Source of the DNA: Wurfbainia villosa
Lineage: Eukaryota; Streptophyta; Magnoliopsida; Zingiberales; Zingiberaceae
Direction of reading: 5' to 3'
Assembly: GCA_025175895.1 (NCBI GenBank)
Contig: CM046005.1
Span: forward strand, 61,590,325-61,654,324
DNA length: 64,000 bases
Under the pieces are notes generated by a model. The model saw only the letters and a list, made by a program, of their open reading frames with translations, was not told where the DNA came from and ran no database searches. Positions 55,659 to 64,000 of the stretch are shown here, piece after piece (positions within the stretch are counted from its first letter, which is position 1; each line of letters opens with the position of its first letter). Both the position numbers and the translations under genes were made by a program.

Positions 55659-57862
55659 TGTTAGTAATATATGAGAGATGTCCTAAGGCAATCGCCTTAT
55701 GTATAAACCATTTATATGATAAATGAAGATTCACTATTTGAGTATACATGTTTCATGTATTTGATTGGATCTTAAACTCATTTACTGGATGTCCACGATA
55801 CGATTCACAGCATGAGAGAATTTGTAATTAGATCACAACTAGTGAGTATCTCTACATGTGTAATTGTGATGTATCGGAATTATCCCTAGTCGATGAATTG
55901 ATGGATTTGGACACCATCAATTCTGTCGAGACTAGCACGAGGTATACTCCTTGGTGTATCCAAGCACCGATTCTCACTGGCTGGAGACATAGTGATGTCA
56001 GGAGTTAATCGTGGATGCTAGTTATGGTAACTAGTTCATTGGAGTGACCAGCCGTAAGACTTCATATGGTTCTCTGCATATATAGATATGTCAATGAAGT
56101 TCTTACTGTGGCTTAAGTGCGATGTTCCTTTGACTTGCAGTATTCAAGTCATCTTGATCATGAAGACTTATGCTTTGACATCTTAAGCAAACATCTCCGA
56201 GGAGATGTGGACCCGGGATGATTGGGTATAAGTCAAAGTGATCGAAGGTGTTTGAATAGCCTATAAAGGATTCACCACTCCTTGCGAGGAGATGTATACC
56301 CATGGCCTCTCGTCGGATTGTTACTAAAGTCTTTGGCCAAAGCATTACATGTTTAGAGTAAGGTACTCTTCGATACATGTGGAGTAACTAGAACTGTGAG
56401 GACGAGGAAATGATACTTGGGCTAGGTGTGACGAGTCACTTAGTGGGGACCGGCACAATAGACCATGTCCTCAACCAAGTGGGTATAAGATGAGTGAAGG
56501 GAATGGGGCACGATTCATTCGAGCCATCAAGGGTTTCGTAAATAGTTCGATCAATGCTGATCTTTTCGGTTAATTGGGGATCATGATGTACTACTAGGTG
56601 CCACTCATGATCGCTCTATAATTAATGGTTAATTATAGACGGCCAACATAAACCGAGAACCTATTTGGTCACACGCACAACGAGTGTAATCCAAAGGATT
56701 TAAAACGAGCTTGAGAATGGGATTCTCGCATCGAGAGAAACTATGTTTGGTTGGACCAAACATAAAGCGAGCATGAAATTGTTTCAGTCGCAATGGAAGC
56801 GTGGATGGGCCGTGTCTTATGAAGACATAATGGATGGACCAAAATGGTTTGGTTCTAATCCAATGGATAAGAATAAACCAAAGGGTTTGGTTTATTTTAA
56901 ACGAATGAACCAAAAGTTGGTTCGGTTCATTTTAACTTAAAATAAACCATCATGGTTTGGTTTATTTTAACTTATCTTAATGGAGCGGGTTAACGGGCTT
57001 TATGAATATGATCCATTAACCATTAAGAGAATTAGTTCTCTATAAAATAGGGCTTAAACCCTAACCCTAAAGCTAATCAAGTTTTTGGCCGCCCAAACCC
57101 CCTCTTCTCCTATTCGGCGCCAACACCTTCATTGCCGCCGCCCAGCTTTTGTGCCGCCGTCCAAGTCCTTGTCGGCGACCAAGCTACAGCCGGTGAACCC
57201 TCCGGCGATCCTCTGGTGATCCCCTATAGGTTTGGCATCAAGGTGAGCCTTTTCTTTCCTTGGTTGGCCGGCACCTATATCCTCCACCAAGCTGTCCAGT
57301 TTTCTGGACAGCTTCTCCTCCTCTCGTCGGAGCATCATTTGGACGACGGTTAGTGCTCCGACAGCGGATAACTTACCGGGGATTTGATCTCCGGTAATCC
57401 TCTGAGGTGGGAGACGAAGGATTCATCAAACGGTTGACGAATACCTCTCCGGAGAATCGAGTTTTGAGGACTCGGTTTTGGATCCGAATTTGGATTCGGA
57501 TCGTGATCATCTCTCGATCACGTTGTCTTCAACACGAGGCTAGTAACCCGTACGAAGGCGAAGCTCGTGGCTTAGCGAAGTCATCCCGAGGAGCTTGGCG
57601 TGGATACGGATAGAGACGATTCTTACGAGGATCGTTCCGGTTGATGCCGTTCCCGCTACATGCCATACGAAAGGTATAACGTAGATAATTTTCTTTTATT
57701 GCAAATTTTAATTTATGGTTATGTCTACACTTGTTGTAATATGCATGCGTGTGTTGTGTGTGTTGTAATAAATGTAGATTTATTATTTTTATTACTTCCA
57801 CTGTGCTCATGTTTACGAAACATGATCGAACACACACACGCCGCGGTGCCGGAAACCCAACA
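55659..57862 (+). repeat. Right LTR of element A
   Basis: 2204 bp, nearly identical to the left LTR. Differences cluster in 55965-56560, which includes several small indels. Confidence 0.92.
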
Positions 57863-58417
57863 GTAAGCCCATTTGGAAAAATCAAAATCCCAATGAGCCA
57901 AAAAATAAAAGAGAGAAAGGAAAAGAAAAGAGAAATAAAAGAGAGAGAGAGAAAAAGAAATGAAAAAGAAAAGAAAAAAAAAGAGAGAGCGATTATGAGG
58001 GATAAAAAAATAGTTGTCGTGGGTGGAAATGGTTATGTGCCCCTTTGAGACCGAGTTAGGTTATTGGGAAACACCTACCAATTTCTCTCAATACCGAGCA
58101 TGCCTTTGAGACTTTGTGCTAGATCTAGGGAACCACCCTCGCTTTGGGCAAGTAAGTGCCTAAGAGCCGGAGACCTTGGGAAAGCTATAGGATGACGACT
58201 TAACTCACCATGGAACGAGTATCCCCTAAGAATGATTCACTTAGCACGAGCACGAGGAGCTAACTTTGTGAATTTCTAGAACATATTTATTTTGCTTTAA
58301 TTGCAAATGTCAGTTGATAAATTTAGTTAACATGCTAAGCATGGAACAATATCCTTTTAAAATTTCATGGCACTGATGTTTGCTTGAGGACAAGGAAAGA
58401 TTTAAGTCTGGGGGAAG
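57863..58417 (+). other. 3' end of the J interior
   Basis: Continues J after A. Includes a purine-only low-complexity stretch (about 57898-57992, AAAGAGAGAAAGG-like) and the polypurine tract TCTGGGGGAAG (58407-58417) at the LTR. No gene seen. Confidence 0.75.
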
Positions 58418-59787
58418 TGATGTGAGCAAAACATATAGGGTTTTAGGAGTAGTTTTACCTCACATCTCATTACATTTTATGTTACTTTCATGCATATGTT
58501 ACTTTGTTTTGCATGCAATTCCTATTTTCTGGTTCGGAGATCTCCTCTTTGTACTTTTGTATGAAGGATAGCATTCTGGGAGAAAAGGTGCACTTTCGGA
58601 GCAAAAGAAGGGCATTTTGTAGCTAGACGCAGAATGGGACACGACCAGGGCATGTGGCTTATACACGGTCGTGTCCAATGGACGAGATCAGCCACCCTAA
58701 GGCCGCACATGGCCTGACCGTGTGGAAACACACGACCGTGTGGCGACCCAGTAGATTGACGCGACTAGGGTTTTTTTTGGATTTCGCAGCGATCTGATGT
58801 GATGTCTATATAAGGATGGCTCCGCCCAAACCCTAGGGGGGAGGCACGACAGCTAGGACGACACACCGAAGCCCTAAAAAGCTTCGGGAACTCGTAACCG
58901 GGAGGAAGAACGCCGCTGGAAATCCAAGTTTTGCACTTCAACGCCGGAGAGAAGGCCACATTGGCATTGTAACCTCTTGTTCTTGCATTTTATTTCTGAT
59001 ATATTCAAACATGAACATGCCTTGTGATTCTCCTCTTCTATATATGGAGTAGTTTCTTCGATTCTAGGATTATGGAGTAGCTTGTGTACGCATGACATGT
59101 TGCTTCAAATTGAATTCTGTTTTTGAGTTTGAATTTGCAATTGGAAATTGTTTATACCAATATCTATGCGTATTTGGTTTTATACCTGCTGAGCTTAGGC
59201 GATACGAGGGGTGATAGCCCTCGTATCTAAGATTTAGGGGATTTATACAAGCAACCTAGGGGTAAACCTGATCTCCTTTAACCGTGGGTAGAAGGATGTG
59301 ATGGAACTGGAAACAGTTCGTCGCAGGGATTGATTTGGTATTCTCGTACCGCCTATCGTGTCCTTGTAAGGTAGAGATAGATCCCGATAGATGCGGTGGC
59401 TCATCACGAGAGTGTATGATGTCCCTTTCACAAAACCATGGTTAGACATTTAGACAACGCCTAGTTGATAGCATGTTTTGCGACATACAAGCGAAACCGA
59501 AGTCCTAGAATCCCTTTTAAAGATCTCGGCATGCTCCTTTCTTCCTCCATGTGACACCATACTAGAGTTTCGTCCACCGACAACCCTCGCAATCGAAACC
59601 TTTAGATTTTATTTCCGAACAATTTCACCCACTGAACAAATCGGTACTCGAATCTCAGTCCCTGTGAGATCAATAATCTTTTATTACTTGACGATATTCG
59701 TGCACTTGCGAGTGTTGAGCATGAGCGCGCGCTTCGAGCCCTCGATGGTCTCCGTCGCGAGATTTGAGGTCGTGTACCCGTGCATCA
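58418..59787 (+). repeat. Right LTR of element J
   Basis: 1370 bp, TGATGTGAGC to GTGCATCA; TATA-like CTATATAAGG at 58806-58815. Confidence 0.9.
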
Positions 59788-59976
59788 CGAACCAATCCTC
59801 AATGTTCATTTGGAAGAAAAACTCAGCCATTGTCTTCTACTGAGCAAATCCTTCGAATCAATAGGGTGGTGGAAATCGAATATCATGCCCAAATCCGTCT
59901 TCAAACTCTATCGCCTCTAGCTTTAGCTCCCTCAGCTGTTAGTCCAATTGAAGAGAAACCTTGCTCTGATACCACT
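59788..59976 (-). pseudogene. Element G Gag N-terminus and primer site
   Basis: Joins 41938 once J is removed. The minus strand reads MAEFFFQMNIEDWF (from about 59833), then on into LTEGFKTPTD at 41938; this corresponds to the WRKWMEVYLETDF and ENGF segments of E. Upstream stops separate it from the PPKFDG-like start. The primer site TGGTATCAGAGCAAGG occupies 59959-59974 of the plus strand, 2 bases from the LTR. Confidence 0.78.
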
Positions 59977-61640
59977 TGTAGGACCGTTGGCGTCGCTAGA
60001 GGAGAGGGGAGTGAATAGCAATTTGTGTTTGTTCGATGGAATTCATTGTGCTTGTCTACAATCAATAGTATGCAATGGAAATACAAATACAAATACAAAA
60101 AAAAAAAACACAACACAACCACAACACACGAATTTTACGTGGTTCGGAATTCAAGTTCCTACTCCACGATTGAGCCTTAGCGAGCTCTAGTGATGCACAC
60201 CACCACTATCAAATTTCTCCTTCTCGGTGATACACCGGAGGTGGAGAAACCTCTTACTAGTCTCTTACAATAATAATAACAAGATACAACAAGAAAATAC
60301 AACAATTACAAAAGAAAATGAAAAATAAGTGAACACACTTTATGAGTTAGGATTTTTGAATTCTTGCTTGTTGGTTGCTTTGGGATGACTTTGAAGACCC
60401 TAAAATGCAGCAACACTTTGTCTCAAATTGCCCCTCTAACCTCCTCTTGAAGATGCCCACAACCTCCTCCGATAAGCCCTCATCAAAGCCTCCCGATTCT
60501 GAATGTTGCAGCACAATGGTCGCTTTACCAATCGAGGTGCCGCCTCTACTGATACCCCAGTCGAGGGGCTAGTCGATTCTGCCTTACTTCTGATCAACTA
60601 TTTTCATGCACGTGTTGGATCCAGTCGAAGCATCAGTCGAGTGATCCAGTCAAGGCACCACTTTGACTGGCCCCTAGTCGAGGTGTTGGTTGAGTGCACC
60701 TCGCTTCTGTGCTTCCATCAGAACAACTAATCGAGGCGCACGTCGAGTAGTCCAGTCAAGGTGCCACCTCGGCTGGCCTCTAGTTGAGGTGCTGGTCGAG
60801 TGCTTCCATAGTACTATCTCGAATTCCCAAGTCTCACCGCCCGACTCCACCTTACCAATCGATGTGTCACCTCGACTATAGCCCAGTTGAGGCATTGGTC
60901 GAGGTCACCTTGCTTCGGTTTGCCTACAAATAAAGCCCAGTTGACTGAACCAAACTGACAGTCGACTGTTATACCTCAACACTGTGGTTTAACACTCCAA
61001 ATATGATCCCTTCATACTTTATACTCACCCTAGGCCTAGACCTAGACCTAAGCCTTCAATTCAGTTTCATCAGCCTCATGCCTCCCGGATCCCTCGAGTA
61101 TGTGACTCTTCATCCTTGCGCTAGCTTTCAAGTGCTTCCATTGGCTATTGTCATGCTCTAGGGTCTACCTTTGCCAAGAGGTCACATCTTCGGGACTTCA
61201 CCACCAAGACTCCCCGTATGGGACATCATTTGCCAAGATTCCCCATCCAGGACTTCATTTGCCAAGACTCCTCATCTAAGACTTCACTCGCCAAGCATGA
61301 TCTCCCAAACCTACCAGGACTTCCCTCGCCAACTCCCCGTTGGTCTTTCCAACACCAAGTGTTCGGTCTCCCTTGACCGACTTGGATTTTCCCTTGCCAA
61401 GTATCCATACTTGTACTTTTCCTTGCTAAGTCACCATACTTAGACTTCTCCACACCAAGTGTCTGGTCAACCTTCACTGACTTGGATTTCTTCAATAGTC
61501 TCTCTCATATGACCTTGGATGTCCCATACCACCACTAGTCACATGGTCAAACCTTATATTAAACTATTGTCGAACATCAAAACCCTACTCGAGTCTCACT
61601 CGAGTCTGGTCAATCGTGACCTGGGCCGAGTGCACTAACA
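59977..61640 (-). repeat. 5' LTR of element G
   Basis: 1664 bp, TGTAGGACCG to GCACTAACA. It has one exact CAGTCGACTG at 60959 and many GTCGAGG words in place of the palindrome arrays. Similar to 36381-37963. Confidence 0.85.
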
Positions 61641-63147
61641 TTTTTATACCATGATATTATAAAATTTGTCATGGTTTATTTGTCATAATTTATGTCATGA
61701 CATTATATTTCATATGATTATTTATAATGTCATGATAATACTTAGATTGATCAATGACATGACTAATACTTATATTACTTTCATTATGTCATGACACCAT
61801 GTATCATTGGCAAATATTTTTAAATTATGCAAATCAATATATGCCATGATCATAATTCATGGATTAAGATTATTAAAATTGAATTTAAGGTAAATTAGCA
61901 TTATTTGATGTCCTAGATAAAAGAATCAAATGGATATGCCTAGATAATAATGCATGAACTCTTAGTTTAGGGAAAAATCAAAATTCATATCTTATAAAGA
62001 CTATAGGATGACATGTATGTGTATTGATATATCTTAGACACATGTGAGATGCTAGGAAGTTGAGTTAAGTTCAATGTGTTTATATAGTACATCAAAATGA
62101 ACTTAAATTCATTCAATCATTTGCACAAATTATGAGGAAAGCTAGTGTACAAGTCATGTATACTTAGCCTATAGACCATGATTGAAAATGAGGTCTAAAC
62201 TAATTTTAAAACCATTTTAGAAAACCTTGGTGAAGTCTATTTTTTGATAGCAATCACCTTTGAGAATATTGACACAAGTTAGGCAAAAACATTGAAGTTT
62301 TCAATGGCTTTGAACTTTGTATCAATCCTTCAAAATAATTGATATTTTAATATAAAACTATTTTTCTTCCATTATACTTGACATAAATAATGTACATATG
62401 AAGTTTCATGATTTTTCCAAAATCGTATAATTACTTATGCATTTTCAAATCACGATTAAAAAACTCTGATTTTTGAAAAATCACACAGCAACCGACTGTT
62501 GTAGGCAACCAATCAACTGGTGGTGGTGTCAGTCGACTGGTTACTGACATAGTCGACTGATGGGTCTAATTTTGGCTGAACAAGATTTGTTTAGCTATTT
62601 ATCAACACCTCTAAGTACCTTAATCACTCCTAACTCTATGGTATGCTTAGAGAAGTATTGGAAGGGGGAGATGTTCATTAAAAATGAATAGGAGAGTTAA
62701 TTAATTAGGATGAAAATCAAATTTTAAGCGATGTTAAAGTTCAAGTTTAAATTTTTACCTTTATTTTTTATTCTTTAGATTTCCTACAGGCTTAGGAACT
62801 CTCTGAGAATATTATTAGTGCAATGGTTAAGGGAGAGCAAGCCTCTAGGGGGAGTTTGTCCATCAAGGCATGATGGATGAAAGTTACAAAGGGAGAGAGT
62901 GATGAATTGCCTTTCATTAGAATGAAGACATTTATGATAAATCTTGGACCAATGGAGAGAATGAAGGATCTCATTGGAAGATGAGACATAGAAAACCTTG
63001 GTAGACTTTTTGATATATGCCAAAGGGGAAGAAATGAAAGGGTTCAATTTAAGATACCTTCATTTTGCCTTAACATAAGAAGAGTTGAGTTTAACTTATG
63101 GGTTAGCCTAACTTAAAGGTATTGTCAAATATCAAAAAAAAAGAGAA
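61641..63147 (+). other. 3' non-coding interior of element F
   Basis: Continues the F sequence from 36380; no convincing gene. Carries a four-member palindrome array (62489-62559) and ends with the purine tract AAAAAAAAAGAGAA beside the right LTR. Confidence 0.75.
62489..62559. promoter_or_regulatory. Phased palindrome array in the F interior
   Basis: CAACCGACTG at 62489, CAATCAACTG at 62510, CAGTCGACTG at 62530 and TAGTCGACTG at 62550: spacing 21, 20 and 20 bp with unrelated sequence between. The clearest helically phased array in the window. Confidence 0.65.
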
Positions 63148-63729
63148 TGTTGGTGCAGTTGGCCTCGAGTCAAGATTGACCAAGCTCGAGTGAGACTCGA
63201 GTAGTGTTTTGATGTTTGATAATGAGTTTAATAATACGTATGATCATATGACTAGTGGATGATTTGAGACATCCAAGGTCATGTGAGGGAAATTGTTATG
63301 AGAAGATTGTTGGAGCAATCAGTCTCAAGTCAAGGTTGACTAAGCTCGAGTGAGACTCGAGTGAAAGTCCAAGTATGCATGCTTGGCAATGGAGAAGTCC
63401 AAGTATGGAGACTTGTCAAAGAAAAATTCCAAGGGTTGAGTTATGGCAAAGGAAAGTCCAAGTATGGATACTTGACAAGGAAAAGTCCAAGGGCGGAGAC
63501 ATGGCAAAGGAAAGCCCAAGTATGGATACTTGGCAATAGAGAAGTCCAAGAATGGATTCTTAGCAAAGGAAAAGACCAAGTGTGTACTATTGGTCGTGTA
63601 AGTCCAAGTTTATAGTAATGGCGAAAAAAGTCCAATTAAGTAGTCTTGCCCGTGTAAAATCAAGTGTGTAGTCTTGTCAGCGTAGGTTCCAGAGGCGCAA
63701 CTTCTTGGAAAAGGTAGACCCAAGAATAT
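63148..63729 (+). repeat. Right LTR of element F, first part
   Basis: TGTTGGTGCAGTTGGCC, matching the reverse complement of the G LTR end. Interrupted by a TRIM at 63730. Confidence 0.82.
63362..63655. repeat. Ten 28-31-bp hairpin repeats in the F LTR
   Basis: AAGTCCAAG-type units start at about 63365, 63395, 63425, 63454, 63483, 63512, 63542, 63572, 63600 and 63629. The best ones contain CCAAGTATGGATACTTGG, 8-bp complementary arms around two bases. Related words occur in the G LTRs (37719, 61397). Confidence 0.78.
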
Positions 63730-64000
63730 TGTTGAGAGTATTGGGAATACAATCAAAGTCCCATATTGGTAAGACATAGAAAAGATTATGTACTTATAAG
63801 ATGAAAAGATATCTCTATTGGCATGAGGCCTTTTGGGTAAAGCCCAAAAACAAAACCATGAGGGCTTAGGCCCTAAGTGGATAATATCATACCATTGTGG
63901 AGATATATGAATCTTATAGGCACTAACAATTAGTATCAGAGTCATGGTCCATGTTAAGCCATGCATCTTGAACGAAGAAAGTGAGCTCCCATATCCGAAT
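63730..64000 (+). mobile_element. TRIM element T2, cut by the window end
   Basis: A left LTR of 199 bp (63730-63928, TGTTGAGAGTATTGGG to CACTAACA) similar to T1, followed by a mutated primer site (TTAGTATCAGAG) and the same interior start (GTCCATGTTAAGCCATG). The rest lies outside. Confidence 0.85.

Larger units (their letters stand above)
48249..57862 (+). mobile_element. Element A: Ty1/copia retrotransposon
   Basis: 9.6 kb with LTRs 48249-50460 and 55659-57862. The flanks CTAAG (48244-48248) and GTAAG (57863-57867) match at 4 of 5 positions. The interior has a tRNA-Met primer site, a long leader, gag, protease, integrase, RT and RNase H in copia order, and a polypurine tract. The LTRs are still very similar, yet the coding region has many shifts and stops. 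Confidence 0.92.
41939..59787 (+). mobile_element. Element J: Athila-like Ty3/gypsy element, RT and integrase missing
   Basis: LTRs 41939-43307 and 58418-59787. The flanks TGAAC (41934-41938) and CGAAC (59788-59792) are TSDs with one transition. The primer site matches tRNA-Asp, and the polypurine tract is TCTGGGGGAAG. The interior carries gag, protease, a conserved hairpin block and an Athila ORF1-like frame, but no reverse transcriptase, RNase H or integrase. Element A is inserted at 48249. J lies inside the Gag of element G. Confidence 0.88.
36381..61640 (-). mobile_element. Element G: decayed gag-only LTR retrotransposon
   Basis: 3' LTR about 36381-37963, interior 37964-59976 (interrupted by a TRIM and by element J), 5' LTR 59977-61640. 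The same family as C, E and F by LTR and gag. The outer flanks ATTTT and TTTTT match at 4 of 5 positions, and joining them aligns the F interior with the G interior (GGTATTTT...TTATACC). The first 50 or so bases of the left LTR are missing. Confidence 0.8.

Noticed and set aside
57898..57992. Purine-rich stretch as a possible coding region (Lys/Arg/Glu-rich frame 57749-58048).
   Set aside because: Low-complexity GA-rich tract of the gypsy 3' region; the frame starts inside the A LTR.
62489..62559. Evenly spaced short repeats resembling a CRISPR array.
   Set aside because: Repeat cores are 10 bp with 10-bp intervals, lie in plant retrotransposon sequence and have no cas genes nearby.

Overview
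This window is intergenic plant DNA. I find no host gene, rRNA, tRNA or CRISPR array in it; essentially every base belongs to an LTR retrotransposon or a fragment of one. A flowering plant with a large, repeat-rich genome is indicated by Ty1/copia elements primed by initiator tRNA-Met (TGGTATCAGAGC sites), an Athila-type Ty3/gypsy element primed by tRNA-Asp, a chromodomain gypsy element, TRIMs, TTTAGGG-like words and stop codons consistent with decay of methylated DNA. A monocot is plausible, but the species cannot be read from this sequence.

The layout is a set of nested insertions, most of them resolved here by LTR ends and 5-bp target-site duplications (TSDs). The outermost element, F (plus strand, gag-only copia type), spans the whole window: its left LTR appears at 21517-21839 and 27211-28092, its gag remnant at 28093-28783 and 35968-36110, its 3' interior at 36111-36380 and 61641-63147, and its right LTR from 63148. 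Inside F lie: (1) B, a minus-strand Ty1/copia element (178-4347 and 19641-21516). B carries the end of an A-family LTR at the left edge. Its 5' LTR holds C, a minus-strand gag-only element (4348-19640), whose own 3' LTR holds H, a chromodomain gypsy element (4654-13896, TSD ATTAC). (2) D, a complete plus-strand gag-only element (21840-27205, TSD CTTAT), in F's left LTR. (3) E, a minus-strand gag-only element (28784-35967) in F's gag; its 3' LTR holds a solo D-family LTR (29043-30150, TSD GACTA). (4) G, a minus-strand gag-only element (36381-61640), which holds a TRIM (39838-40544, TSD ACAAC) and J, an Athila-like gypsy element (41939-59787). J in turn holds A, a plus-strand Ty1/copia element with 2.2-kb LTRs (48249-57862). 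(5) A second TRIM, cut by the window end, in F's right LTR.

Coding capacity: A and B keep recognisable gag, protease, integrase and reverse transcriptase, all broken. H keeps gag, integrase and chromodomain fragments only. J keeps gag, protease and an Athila ORF1-like reading frame but no RT or integrase. C, D, E, F and G encode only a Gag protein. E has this as one uninterrupted 523-codon frame; C has the same frame with a single stop. They look like parasites that borrow enzymes from SIRE-like copia elements.

The most unusual signal is the 10-bp palindrome CAGTCGACTG. I find 24 exact copies, all in the gag-only elements. They occur as pairs or short arrays with starts 19-21 bp apart (about two helical turns). 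One cluster lies upstream of the LTR TATA box and a second lies 350-680 bp before the 3' LTR. The segments that hold them are also far more variable between paired LTRs than the flanking LTR sequence. Other promoter-side repeats include 27-bp repeats next to the TATA box of B, about ten 30-bp hairpin units in the F LTR, and four different tandem arrays in the H LTRs.
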